A stretch of DNA of 64,000 nt from Symsagittifera roscoffensis (lineage: Eukaryota; Xenacoelomorpha; Acoela; Convolutidae). Shown piece by piece: positions 1 to 9,377 of the stretch. The number at the start of each line of letters is the position of its first letter. Position 1 is the first letter of the stretch. The notes below the pieces were generated by a model, which had not been told where the DNA came from, searched no databases, and saw nothing but the letters and a program-made list of their open reading frames with translations. The stretch lies in NCBI RefSeq assembly GCF_963678635.1, contig NC_087071.1, positions 5,347,624 through 5,411,623 of the forward strand, given 5' to 3'. A program made the position numbers and the translations under genes.

Positions 1-1111
1 ATGGGCCAAAAAATTCCACAAAACATTCATCCTTGAAGATTCCATGGATTTTGAAGTCCTGATAAATCCACCATTTAGGTAAAAACTAATCTTCTCAGTT
101 CCAGAAACGTCTCTATCGCGCGGAGAAAGCAGACAGAAATTAACAAGTGATACAGGCCTGCAACGAAGCATTGCGAAGGCGAAAAGCCAAAGATAACGCG
201 AAATGCAACGGAATACAAATCTGAGACATTGACAAGAAGCAATTGAAAATCACTAATTGAAAGAGGCTTTCAGAACATATATGGGTGGTGAAAAAAGGCC
301 TTTTTGACGAATGCGTTTTTGGCGATTTCTCAAAGACTAGCCAACCGATCGGAATAATTTTGGTACCAAAAGTCGACGTTTTCGACCACTTTCCCGGACC
401 GCAACCGTTTTTTGGAAAAGAATTTTTTTTAAAAAAAGTTGGTTCGAAGGGTCCAAATTTAGGGAACCCTCCGAGCGGCAAAAATTTTTAGAAGATCACC
501 TTTTTGTCCAACTGGAAAGGTTGACCGTGTCAGCCGACCTAGTTTTAAGTCAGGTAGACCGCCTTTGGAGACTTTATTGCGGTAACATAACCTTTTTTCT
601 TGATTTTTGGAGAACCCTCCGAGGTAACCTTCCGGAGTCAGCTAAGCTCCTTAGCAACCCTCCTTAGTGAAAAACTTCCACGAGACCCTCCGAGGAAGTT
701 CAACAACCCCCCATAGAGAATTTAGCTTGTTTTGACACCTTGTAAGAGTAGTTGGAGACCCTTCCAAGTGAAATTCCAAGAGAAATCCGGAGCATATTAA
801 GCCTCATATTGACCCTCCTTAGTGAGTTTAAGGGTACCCGAAGTAACTTGAGTGATTAAGGTACCCTCCGAAGTAACCCTCCGAGGTAAGCTAAGTGTCT
901 TGATAACCCTCCAAAGTAACCCTCCGGAGTGACTTAAGCCTCTTAACAACCCTCCTTATTGAGAATTTAAGGGTACCTTCTGGGGCAATTTGAGCAACTA
1001 AAATATCAATTTAGAATCGGAATAAAAAGTCAACTACCAACGGGCGTGCATATTAGGATCAGGGAAGCCCATTTGACCCGGAGATTCGTGATCAACTTTG
1101 GTTTCTAGATC
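1..1111. other. Non-coding left flank with degenerate CCCTCCGA-type repeats
   Basis: No convincing coding sequence is present; the short open frames on both strands look fortuitous. From about 600 to 990 the words CCCTCCGA(G/A)G and AACCCTCC recur many times, interleaved with TTAAGGGTACC and CTTGA words. This suggests a degraded tandem repeat with an imprecise period. The last bases before the giant element's LTR are ATC, and the same three bases follow the other LTR at 25011. This is at best a weak trace of a target-site duplication. Confidence 0.5.
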
Positions 1112-2018
1112 TGTAACAGTCGCCTACTTCGGTCACTTATGAGGCTTAAGAAAAAAAGGCCCTATAACCATTGGCTCAGGAGTCAGGGACACTATCTCTT
1201 GTGTTTTTCTACTTCAAAACGGTCGGAGCCAATTCGGTTCATATGCGACATGAGACTCAAACCCGTTACAGCTTAAAAACCACTACCAAAACACCCCCCC
1301 CCCCCACTCTTGAAAATAAGAACGTCCCAATACTTAGGTCTCAAAACACCCAAAATACACGAACGCCGTTAAAAACAGGGTTGGAACAATCCGTTAAGTT
1401 ACTTTTTTTATTATTGGACAGTGGAACTTTGATCCATTTCAGATGGATCAACCTAAAACTCGCCTTATCTCAACACAATAATCACGAAATACACTAGGGA
1501 AAATTAAATTAGCTACTCACATAGCAGCACACTTGAGAATCAGAGTAAATAAGCTAATTAGTAACTCTAGCATAAATACGATTGAATATAACTCGAGAAG
1601 TTTGCTATCAATGAATTCCAATCAAAGGAAATGAGTTTTAACTTGAGAATATAGTTTGGGTCTGAACCATTGGGAGACTTCAGTTGTCTACCTTTCCAAT
1701 GAAGGTTCACTCTGGTTCAGCTGAATTTCGATGTTCTTTCGTAATCACTCTGTCTCCTATATCAAGATAGGACAGCTCTACTCTCGTGTTATTTACTATA
1801 ATCTCGGAAATTGTGAATAGCAATTTCCCGCTGTTTTTCTGCCTCTTTCCCGCGATTGCGATTCGGTCGTTCTGATTTTATTTCTGATGTTTTCAGTTGT
1901 CGCGAGAAAGTTGAGCATGACACGCTCAATTCGAATTTTTGAAAAATTAAACTTCTTCCCAAAACTACGTATTTCGTATTCCTCAAGGTCAAACTTCCAG
2001 ATATGACCGACTGGCACA
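1112..2018 (-). repeat. 3' LTR of the giant element
   Basis: This 907-bp segment matches 24111-25010 along its whole length with scattered substitutions and small indels, including a longer C run near 1297. On the minus strand it begins TGTGCCAGTCGG and ends GGCGACTGTTACA, the canonical TG...CA. The match stops exactly at both ends: after GGCACA this copy continues with TACTCCCC and the other copy with ATCGGG. The small open frames inside are not conserved as proteins between the two LTRs. Confidence 0.92.
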
Positions 2019-2031
2019 TACTCCCCGGACT
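2019..2031 (-). promoter_or_regulatory. Candidate polypurine tract next to the 3' LTR
   Basis: On the minus strand the bases entering the 3' LTR read GAGTCCGGGGAGTA, followed directly by the TG of the LTR. LTR elements prime plus-strand DNA from a purine-rich RNA at this position. The tract is short and contains CC, so position alone would be weak support. The same 10-13 base word recurs inside both giant elements on their sense strands, which strengthens the case. Confidence 0.5.
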
Positions 2032-2440
2032 CCAGATCGATGTCCTCATCGCGTGCTGTTGTCTGTCGGTGAATCCCCAGAAAACCGAGTGCTGCTCAAG
2101 GTACAGTGCCAGTGGTCATTTACAGAAGTTTGCAGCATACTTAAATTTATCTACACCCCAAAATTCATACTATCGCTGAACAGTAATCAAAATCTGCGCA
2201 CACCTGCACCATTGAATTTTCGCTTTTTAATATAGTCATTTAAAAAAAATTTGTCCTATTCAATCAGGAAATTGTCATGCAGCATTTTGATTTATATAAT
2301 AGATATAACATCTTAATAACAATATCTCATTTGTTAAAATTTCTTTTTCGTGAACCCAGATTTCATCCAAGTTCACCCTCAAGCCCCTTTCCTTCCTCCT
2401 CAGGACTCAAGACTCTAGAATTTCCCTTTGAGCCACCTGC
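2032..2440 (-). other. 3' untranslated stretch of the giant element
   Basis: About 400 bp separate the stop of the last extra open frame from the 3' LTR. The segment is AT-rich, contains no open frame on the element's sense strand that resembles anything elsewhere in the window, and has no obvious repeat. Confidence 0.5.
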
Positions 2441-3364
2441 TCATCTCGCGTTCTTCGCCTTCGAGGTACCAGACCCAGACGTATTTGAGACCGTAATCTG
2501 TTTCAACAGTGCATATTCATCATCGGAGCTAATCACGATCTCTTCCCAGGCTTTCAGCTGTTCATAGGACCGCATCCATTCCCTTTGCTCCTGCAGTCTC
2601 TTTGCTTGGTTGGGCAAACTCTTCACCCTCGACTCTCGGTTCAAACAGAAGGAATTGTGCAGACTCAGGCTCACATTCTTCGCCAACTCTTCCTCCAGTA
2701 TCGACTCTCTCGCCTTAGTATTGTTTCTTGACACCCTACCGACTCTTTTCCACCCCGTCGTGATCGCAATTCGATGGGTCAGCAGAGATCTCTTGAAAGC
2801 TTCCGGTCCTATCTCGGCCAGGAAATGTCGATATTCCTTTTGATATTTTTTCATGTGATCCTTCGTTATCATGTACAACCAAGATGTCAACGTCGCTCGA
2901 AACCAAGGAAAAAACCTTATGCGGCTCCATACGTGCCTGACCTCCATTGGTATGGCGAATACTTTGCATGCAGTCTCAAACAACTCGATTCTCCTGTTGT
3001 AGTCTATAGCGTATATCGATTCTGCCGTAGGTGCCTTCGACTCCCTGTACTTCTTTACATTTTCTTCGATCCATCGTAATGCCAACATCGTGCTCACCAC
3101 CAAGATAGTCACCTTCTGCTGATGATCGGACAATCCTATCGACCGAGTTTCTTCCACCTCCCATACCAGGTAGAGGTTTGCGTGATCAGGATACCACACC
3201 GTTTGTGCCAGACAGTGGCATGGACTATCCCCATGTGTGAAGTCAAAACTCTCAAGGTTGCGTTCTCCCGAGGCTTCTAGGAGAGGTTCAAGTTCCATCA
3301 TCTTCTCGTGTATCGTATCGTTCTCCTCCGTGTTTGGAGCACCACCCATCGGTTTCCCGATCAT
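2441..3364 (-). CDS. Last post-integrase protein (307 aa), function unknown
   Basis: This is an uninterrupted 307-codon frame starting at an ATG (MIGKPMGG). The preceding frame ends only two codons upstream in the same reading frame (TGA CAA AAC ATG), so the two may once have been a single protein or may form a tight stop-start pair. The protein looks largely helical and charged, with a Trp-rich segment in the middle (WSRIRFFPWFRATLTSWLY, near residues 145-163) and a basic C-terminal third. I see no signal peptide, clear membrane helix or recognisable motif, so an envelope role is not supported. The matching segment is missing from the second copy, so its conservation cannot be judged here. 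Confidence 0.55.
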   Translation of the reverse strand: MIGKPMGGAPNTEENDTIHEKMMELEPLLEASGERNLESFDFTHGDSPCHCLAQTVWYPDHANLYLVWEVEETRSIGLSDHQQKVTILVVSTMLALRWIEENVKKYRESKAPTAESIYAIDYNRRIELFETACKVFAIPMEVRHVWSRIRFFPWFRATLTSWLYMITKDHMKKYQKEYRHFLAEIGPEAFKRSLLTHRIAITTGWKRVGRVSRNNTKARESILEEELAKNVSLSLHNSFCLNRESRVKSLPNQAKRLQEQREWMRSYEQLKAWEEIVISSDDEYALLKQITVSNTSGSGTSKAKNAR

Positions 3365-3370
3365 GTTTTG

Positions 3371-4312
3371 TCAATCGTGGTCACTTGTGTTTTCACTTTC
3401 CAAACCCAAAAGTTCTTCTCCCCAGATTTCACTCAAGTCATCCCTCTGCACTCTCGGCACTGTTCCGCGGATTTTTCTCAATAACTTGTGTAAGTGATGC
3501 GACATCCGAGCCAATCTTACAAACTTGGGCACTGAGAAGGCCTTGTCTATTAATACCCTTTGGCTGGATACCTCCACCATCGCCATGTGCAATGGGTAGT
3601 GGCTACCGCATAGGTTGGCCATCACTGATCCCACAAGGGACTTCGCATTTAGAGGCAGACCATAGGCTTCGCTCATAGGAAATCCCATTTCCGCCTCAAG
3701 TCCGACCTTCCAGCTTTTGATGTGTTTCTGGGTTACCTGCAACACCCCAGCCCATGACTCCACGCTCAACGCGGTCACCAAATGGTGTTCAGACTCTAGC
3801 CTCTCCAGTGAATGCAGACTGTACATCTTTGAAAAGAATCCCAGAGCTGTTGCTATATTCACAGTGGTACTCGCGTAACACTCAGCCACTATCTGTACTT
3901 CACTCTTCTCCCTCTCTGTGATATCTTCAAACCAAGTGACTAGATCTTCTTTTTGGAAGGATTGTATCCTAACGCATGACCGTCCATCACAGGTGTGCTC
4001 GCCACTCCCACACGTCGAGTCAAGACAACTACCCGGCTCCATCTTCTTCGCCGACCCTAGTTTACTCGTCGCTTCGCCTGACTCCTTCACCTGTGGCAAG
4101 ATCAGCTTGTGCACTGTACACAATGCTGCCAGATATTCGTCCTCCGCCGATGCTAACCTCACTCGCTCCGTGACTTCCTCGATCAGCAATTTCCATACCA
4201 CTTCCAGATTTGTGACTAACATGTCGTTCCCGTTACCAATCTTCAGCTCGACTCTTTTACTTGAGCGCGACACGCTTATCACCTCTGGTTTTTTCTCGAG
4301 AATCAAGCCCAA
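3371..4312 (-). CDS. Post-integrase protein (313 aa), conserved in the second copy
   Basis: This frame is open for 313 residues. Residues of about 125-210 match the protein at 38914-39303 of the plus-strand copy: NIATALGFFS pairs with NLITALGFYS, and SLERLESEHHLVTALSVE pairs with SLERLERAHALVTSLSVE. A later stretch, ALSVESWAGVLQ, also has a counterpart. The C-terminal part (HMAMVEVSSQRVLIDKAFSVP) corresponds to HMVVMDARTQLVLVDQLFSVP near 39318. A short cysteine cluster (near residues 96-113) is not evidently a zinc site. I do not recognise the family. Conservation between two diverged elements implies that the protein mattered to the element. Confidence 0.6.
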   Translation of the reverse strand: MGLILEKKPEVISVSRSSKRVELKIGNGNDMLVTNLEVVWKLLIEEVTERVRLASAEDEYLAALCTVHKLILPQVKESGEATSKLGSAKKMEPGSCLDSTCGSGEHTCDGRSCVRIQSFQKEDLVTWFEDITEREKSEVQIVAECYASTTVNIATALGFFSKMYSLHSLERLESEHHLVTALSVESWAGVLQVTQKHIKSWKVGLEAEMGFPMSEAYGLPLNAKSLVGSVMANLCGSHYPLHMAMVEVSSQRVLIDKAFSVPKFVRLARMSHHLHKLLRKIRGTVPRVQRDDLSEIWGEELLGLESENTSDHD

Positions 4313-4320
4313 GCTCGGTC

Positions 4321-4322
4321 TA

Positions 4323-4372
<50 letters not shown>

Positions 4373-4373
4373 A
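4321..4373. repeat. (TC)n microsatellite inside the coding region
   Basis: An almost pure TC run, broken by two TA interruptions, lies between two conserved coding modules. On the element's sense strand it is translated as alternating Glu-Arg. The frame changes across it, so repeat-length change is a likely cause of the frame break between the modules on either side. Confidence 0.9.
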
Positions 4374-4553
4374 TGTGTCTATTTCCACTATCTTCTCTGT
4401 CCAAAACTTTAGTAGCTCCGCTACCTCGTAGTTCCTGTGAGCGCCTCCGGCTTCCGAGTCCAAGAAAGGGTTGTACGCCATCCCCATTACTCCAGACACG
4501 TACTGATATTCTCCCTTCTTATTGGGTTTCAAGTACTCTCCTGACGAGGCCAA
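4338..4553 (-). pseudogene. Post-integrase module fragment with YVSG.. motif
   Basis: This 71-residue frame ends in the Glu-Arg microsatellite tail. Its core, YQYVSGVMGMAYNPFLDSEA, matches FQYVSGIPGMAFNPFVNEEA at about 38445-38500 in the plus-strand copy, one of the best-conserved stretches of the extra region. The following YEVAELLKFW pairs with YEQVVVLDF. It is probably the C-terminal part of the protein starting at 5198, because both lie in the same frame. Function is unknown. Confidence 0.55.
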
Positions 4554-4637
4554 GTTACGGTGTACGTCGTGTCCCTCCTCAAACTTCTTATTGTAGAATC
4601 TCCGTATCTCGTCTAACTTTCTGAGGCTCTCTAGAGA

Positions 4638-5198
4638 CTACCTGGAACCATCCTCCTTTTCTATCCCAGTACTCTGGTATACATTCAAGATGACTGCTGA
4701 GATTCTCCTTTCCACTGTCTTACTTCCGATTGCTCTTTGTTGACATGCTAGGATGGTACTGTCGGTCATCACCGCCATTATCCACCTCAAGAAACAAGTA
4801 GCGTCTTTCCTCCTTGCCAGGCTTAAGCCTGAATTATCCCTAGCATTGTGTTGCATCAATGTCTGATATACTTCTAGATTTTTTCCACCCAATTTCAACT
4901 TGTCATGCGAGGTCAGCGTTTCTAATTCTATTCCCACCATGGTCCACGTGAACATCAGTTGTCCCGCTGTTCTAACGAATGTATTCGCCATGAACGGCGA
5001 CACCGATGAGGATGTCCTCATCGCTTCTTCAAAATGATCCCTTAACAAGTTCTGCCAAGTTCTCTTCAGTTGGCTCCCCAATTCTAATTTGTTAATCTCA
5101 GCCTTCTGCTGGGTAGCCCAGTTGCGTCGCTTGCGTGACACTTCACTGTCGAGTTTCTTAAGGCAGTCTTCCAGTTCCTTCAGTGTCTCCAGGGCCAC
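4638..5198 (-). CDS. Post-integrase protein (about 186 aa), helical, function unknown
   Basis: The open frame begins after a TAA at 5202 in the same frame; the first candidate start is GTG, so the true beginning is uncertain. The middle (KRTWQNLLRDHFEEAMRTSS) pairs with the segment reading RAALQRYFDETMHAPA near 41165 in the second copy, and GQLMFTWTMVGIE pairs with LQVRLAWCLMGIK. ARRKDATCFLRWIMAVM pairs with AKHKDALCFVRFVVDRI near 38130. The module therefore spans the B-C junction of the rearranged plus copy and shows what the undisturbed order was. No known domain is recognised. Confidence 0.55.
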   Translation of the reverse strand: MALETLKELEDCLKKLDSEVSRKRRNWATQQKAEINKLELGSQLKRTWQNLLRDHFEEAMRTSSSVSPFMANTFVRTAGQLMFTWTMVGIELETLTSHDKLKLGGKNLEVYQTLMQHNARDNSGLSLARRKDATCFLRWIMAVMTDSTILACQQRAIGSKTVERRISAVILNVYQSTGIEKEDGSR

Positions 5199-5201
5199 CC
5201 A

Positions 5202-6586
5202 TTACGGCCGGGAGGTGTTCCTCGTTTTATTCTTCTCAAGAGGATCACTAGTTACTTGCTTCCCAGTGGCCCGGTGTTCATTTGAGACCCACTCTTTACC
5301 AACATACACTTCCCATGTCTGCCCTCTCGTCGAACCACGTTTCATATTCGTTCTCTGGGGCCTGAAGTCTTCTTCCGTTGTCGAGTTGGTGGAAACATCC
5401 ATCTCGTTTTCTACCTCGAGCAATTTCCTTGGTTCGGAGCTACTCTTGTAGGCTACTGTCCTCCACCGTGCCAGAACCATGGGAGCCGTCTCTCTCAGGT
5501 TTTTCTCTGAGACTGCATCCGCCGAAGGACTACCCATCCCTTCTACCTCTCTCTTCCTCTTGCGAGACTTCACGTCTTTACTTCGGGGCGTTGCCGTTAT
5601 CATCACTGATTCGACCTCTTTGTCTCCATCCAACCCTTCCAACTCTTGCCTCCCCCTTCTCGAGCCTTAAGGATATTAGTACTTTCAATTATATTACAAG
5701 TCTCAGCTTTATCCCCCCTTACACGTTCCTCTGTTTTATTGACAGTTTTTTGTTTCAGAGTAGAGCTGTCTTCACATTCGTCTTCTTTGATCTTCGGTGG
5801 CGCCTTTCTCAATTCGACCATCTTGCTCAGCAGCTGTCCTCTTGATTTTTCATCCACACATGTTGCCATCAGGACAGGTTCCCCGAACTTCACCACCGTG
5901 TTCCACAGTTCTTCTTTGAAATTGTCCAATGTGATCTCGCTTTCCGTTTCTTGGTTAAATTCCCTCAAGAATTCTCGCCAAGCCTTCTCATCTAGAGTCT
6001 CTACGAGCATGGTCTTTTTTCCTTCGAAGGTATTCTTTTCGCTTTCCTCCGCACTCAAGAGTATCACTCCCATACTGGAAGTCTCGCTCGTCAGTGGCAA
6101 CTCTAGCTTCTTGCGGCGAGATGAGTTCAGAGGTGGTGTGTCAGTATCTGCCCAATCGTCTCCGCTCAGGTCTTTCAGCACTTCTTGAGTGGTGAAATCC
6201 TCCTCTCCTGGTTTTGGTTCAGGCGTGTTCCCTATTTCCATTTCCTCTCCTGCCTCACTAAGAGTCTCATCCATGCTTTCTTCTTCTGACTCTGCCTTCC
6301 TTCTCTCAAGTATTCTCCTGAACCGATCTTTTACGGGGCCGCTTCTTTTGTCTCCAGGGGTGCCCACTGACAGGGGTGATGGTGTCGTTGGTCCCAATTT
6401 CTTATATTCCGTCAGAGCCGAAAACAAAGGGCCTGCCGCATCCAGCTCCTCCCTTTCCTGTCTCATCTCCACCTGTTCCAATCCGTAAGGCGCCCGGTTT
6501 TTTCTTGTGGCAAACTTTATTTCGTCTTTTAGCGCAACGTGCCCTTCTTCTACAATCATCCTGCCATCGTCGTACACCAGTAACAT
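5202..6586 (-). pseudogene. Post-integrase acidic-then-basic protein, one frameshift
   Basis: Two frames, 5603-6586 and 5202-5642, overlap by about 40 bases and together match the single frame 40028-40894 of the second copy, so one frameshift near 5620 is likely. The N-terminal half is rich in Glu, Ser and Pro. A conserved helical block follows: LDEKAWREFLREFNQE pairs with LPEEEWERYQSELERE. Then comes a Lys/Arg-rich region (RSKDVKSRKRKREVE) that could bind nucleic acid or act as a nuclear localisation signal. The start is an ATG lying two codons after the previous stop (TAG GAG AAC ATG). Function is unknown. Confidence 0.5.
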
Positions 6587-6592
6587 GTTCTC

Positions 6593-6988
6593 CTAATCCG
6601 CCCGATCAAGCGTCCTCAATATCTCTCGCACCTCGAATTTTGGGGGTATTGAGCCTCTCATCTTCTTCGCTTGAGTGGTCCATGAGTTTATTTTTATATT
6701 ACAGGTGTGGAAATAGATCTTTGCGGTATAGCCGATGAATAGGGGATCCCAGCCATCGGTGAATTCCCTTTGCTGCCTCTCCACCGCTGCTCTCGTGAAC
6801 AGGGATGGGACCACCAGGGAACTATTCAATCCCAGGGTCATTCTCCTGACCGTTGGGAACTCGGGAAAGGTTGCTGGCAAGATTTCCTTCTCTAGTATCG
6901 CCTCTAGTTCCCTTTTCACCAACTCAAAGATTTTCTTCCATACGGGAATTCTCAAGATCTCTTGTTCACTCGCCGTCAGGGGATTCAA
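6593..6988 (-). CDS. Post-integrase protein (131 aa)
   Basis: A short open frame encodes a mixed alpha/beta-looking protein. LNSSLVVPSLFTRAAVERQQ and the following DGWDPLFIGYTAKIYFHTCN pair with LLVVTSPAIAPRIGAARDAE and DQRFISWNSAAMHTLDLHIP in the plus copy (37198 onward, again at 39469 onward). The similarity is weak but collinear over about 60 residues. It ends in LDRAD followed by TAG and, two codons on, ATG of the next frame. No domain is recognised. Confidence 0.5.
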   Translation of the reverse strand: MNPLTASEQEILRIPVWKKIFELVKRELEAILEKEILPATFPEFPTVRRMTLGLNSSLVVPSLFTRAAVERQQREFTDGWDPLFIGYTAKIYFHTCNIKINSWTTQAKKMRGSIPPKFEVREILRTLDRAD

Positions 6989-8040
6989 GTTCCAGAACTT
7001 GGGATAAGTCTCGATGGGGCCTTCACGTTTTCCCCCAATCCGGCACTGCAGTTGTATACCATCAACTCGGGATCTTTCACTTTTCCAAAGAGTACCGTGT
7101 TACTCATTTGCGCTCTCAGCGCCTCTTGCTGAAACCAGTTGAGTACCGTCCCATCCAACACACTTATCAGGCTCAAGTGTGCCACAGAGTTGCGGTAAGC
7201 CGCCACTAGAGGATCCGGAAACGCCTATGTTATAGCTGCTCCGTAAATACAAGTTACGAACTCCTCCAGCCTCCGGATTGTTCCCATTGGGTCCGATCTT
7301 ATCGCCAGGCACAGGTCTGTCAACAGAGGCATGCCACCATTCACCTGTCTCCATTCATCTTTAATTTTCGGGTTCTTCTCCTCGCCAGTCATATGTCGAT
7401 TCTGCATCAGGAGATATTCCACCAGCAGCGTCTTCAGTCCCGCAGCACATTTATACGAGTAGGTGTCTATACTCGAGTGGGTCTTCCCCATCGATAGGGG
7501 CTCCCCATACTTCGTCAGCTGATGAAATGACACCAGCTCACCATGGGTCAGGAGCACCAGTGCCAGATACCCATCAATCCGTAGTGTTTCCACACCCCGA
7601 CAGAACATATACGCTGAACCCATGTTGAATAGGTACCTCGGGTAAACTAGGTACAGGGCCAACAAAAGGCATATGGGCATGCTCAGTATTTCTTGTACAA
7701 AAGCCCCGAAAATGGTCTCCTTCGCACTAAACACTCCAGCCATGAATTCCTCCTCCCAACAAGGACTCAAGAACTTGAGAATCTCGTGATCTTTTCTTGT
7801 CCTCAGCTCGCCCTTCGCGTGCTCTCTCCAGAATCCCCCGATGACGGTGACCTCGTTTGCAGCCGTGACGAACCTGGTCACCGTCATCTCCCTGCTCTCG
7901 GCCACTTCCAACTGCTCCTCAAGAAATCTCCAGATCTGCTTCACAAGAGGTGGGGCGTTCTCCTTTGTCTTCTCTGTGGCGCTTTCTAGCCTTGGTGTTA
8001 GGAAAGTCCAGCTGCCTCTTTCTTGCGTTAGTCGGTACAC
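6985..8040 (-). pseudogene. Post-integrase helical protein (about 350 aa) with one in-frame stop
   Basis: Frames 7225-8040 and 6985-7206 are in the same phase, separated by a single TAG. The plus copy reads through the equivalent point: VMYGPVVSFVFPDVLVKAYR lines up with CIYGAAIT-stop-AFPDPLVAAYR. The stop is therefore a lesion in this copy. Conserved blocks include LLVEYLLMQNRHMTGE (LLLQYLLQQNRSFTGE in the other copy) and SLISVLDGTVLNWFQQEALR (NLVSVVDCSVLNWVEQKELR). The segment SMPICLLLALYLVYPRYLF is hydrophobic but too mixed to call a membrane anchor. The product looks helical; function is unknown. Confidence 0.55.
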
Positions 8041-8423
8041 CTCGACTCCAGTTGCTTCTCAGTCGCAGCCACATTTTTTCTCTCATTACTTGGTCCCCTT
8101 GACTTGCTGGTTGAGCTCGTGATGGTCAAATCCATACTTCGGAACCACAAGCTGGCCGTCAAGTGACTTTTTATTGGGTGGTCATCCCCTATAGCCAGCC
8201 TGAACTTGAGTTGTCTGGCGAAATTCGATATCTCTAGCAAGAGGACTTCATCCAATACAATGAGGATATCTGCTAATTCATAGAAGCCCCTCAACGCGTG
8301 GGACACATCCGCCCACGCCGCCGCCAGTTCTGACTTGCGAAGCCTCAAGTTCGTCGGTTCCAACTCTCGATTGGGAGCTGCCATCAGGATCCGCCATGCA
8401 TTCCCCTCGGCTATTAAGATCAA
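8028..8423 (-). CDS. C-terminal part of the second SGNH-like protein
   Basis: This 131-residue frame continues the protein that starts at 9377 after frame changes around 8420-8670. RKSELAAAWADVSHAL pairs with CSELPAIWADISNAI in the plus copy, and LLLEISNFARQLK pairs with LGLELSNFARLLK. In the plus copy these blocks follow the GSND block directly, which is why I place them in the same ancestral protein. The segment is helical and has no recognised catalytic residue. Confidence 0.5.
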   Translation of the reverse strand: MILIAEGNAWRILMAAPNRELEPTNLRLRKSELAAAWADVSHALRGFYELADILIVLDEVLLLEISNFARQLKFRLAIGDDHPIKSHLTASLWFRSMDLTITSSTSKSRGPSNERKNVAATEKQLESRCTD

Positions 8424-9377
8424 AACCGCATATAAAAACTGCAGAGCGTGAATACCAGTCTTGTCTTGGATCCAAATCGGGAAGTGACGTTCTCCTGCAC
8501 CTCATTCATTGCTGCAAACAACGTCTGGATAGCTTCCCAGATTTTCTTTGGCGCAGGCTCATCGCCCTTGAGTTGCTCAAGAAACCCAGTCGCATGCAGG
8601 GGGTCATTCAATCCTGCAAACAGTAGTAGCTCTGGCTCGCAAGGCATCTCTGATTTTATCGCGACCACCAGGAATTGACATCTGGTTCAACTCAGCCCCT
8701 GGCAGCGAGTATATCGAAGTATCCGGCCAGAACAACTTGGGAGACGTTCCCTCGAAGTCCGATCCCGCCACGATGATCACCCTTGTGGCAGCTGGATCTG
8801 CTCTGTCATAAACTGCTAAAGTCTTGGCCAATTGGACATTCCCGCAGGGTTTTCCATATCTCGGGTCGTCCGCCAATCTCGTACCCTCATAAGCGGCATC
8901 TGGCAGTTCCATTTCTCTTGGGTCCAGTAGTTTGTTCACTACCCTCAGCTGCGCGGGAGTTGCCAGCCTTATTCTGGCTATACTAGTTCGGTGCTTAGTG
9001 GGCTCCACTATGAGTCCCTGACTCCCCAGCAACTTGAGAGGTATGTAGTTGATCGGTCCCATGACCGATATTATGGGAATCCCAGTCAGATCAGCCGTCT
9101 CCATCAATCTTGTCCTCGAGAAATGCGTCTCGTGGGCTTTTAACCAGTCCACGCATAGGTGTCTACTTACGTCCTCGTGTGACACGCGCTCGAGGCCCAG
9201 AGCTTCCGCCAACGCTTGTCTGCACTCCAGATCCTCCAGGTCCAGCTGCTTTACCTTCTCCAGATATCTCGTCCGGCTTGTCTCCGCCGGTCTCTCCACC
9301 CTCTTGCTCTCTACCACTACCACAAAGGACACTACCGAACTCTGGGGCGTTGGTGACGTTGCCTTCTCGGCCTCCAT
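8420..9377 (-). pseudogene. Second SGNH-like (Rossmann-type) domain protein, frameshifted
   Basis: Frames 8604-9377 (257 aa) and 8420-8668 overlap and match one continuous region of the plus copy (34691-35760), so a frameshift near 8640 is likely. Residues 199-207 read RVIIVAGSD, a hydrophobic strand ending in Gly-Ser-Asp, where an SGNH enzyme would have Gly-Asp-Ser. YSLPGAELNQM (about 223-233) resembles the block II glycine loop. The shifted part gives LLLFAGLNDPL, the equivalent of the block III G-x-N-D; the other copy reads VIVVAGSNDHL. A block V Asp-x-x-His is not evident. I infer a diverged, possibly inactive SGNH-fold domain; the family assignment is tentative. Confidence 0.45.

Noticed and set aside
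1107-1111. A 5-bp target-site duplication for the giant element
   Set aside because: AGATC on the left and CAATC or ATCGG on the right do not match over five bases; only ATC is shared, which can occur by chance.
1171-1497. Open frame in the 3' LTR (also at 24170-24466)
   Set aside because: Substitutions and indels between the two LTR copies change the protein freely and the frame is antisense to the element; it is a chance frame.
5378-5845. Ser/Leu-rich plus-strand open frames across the post-integrase region (5378-5845, 5646-6188, 6189-6488 and others)
   Set aside because: They mirror Glu/Lys-rich minus-strand coding sequence; only the minus-strand frames have counterparts in the second element.
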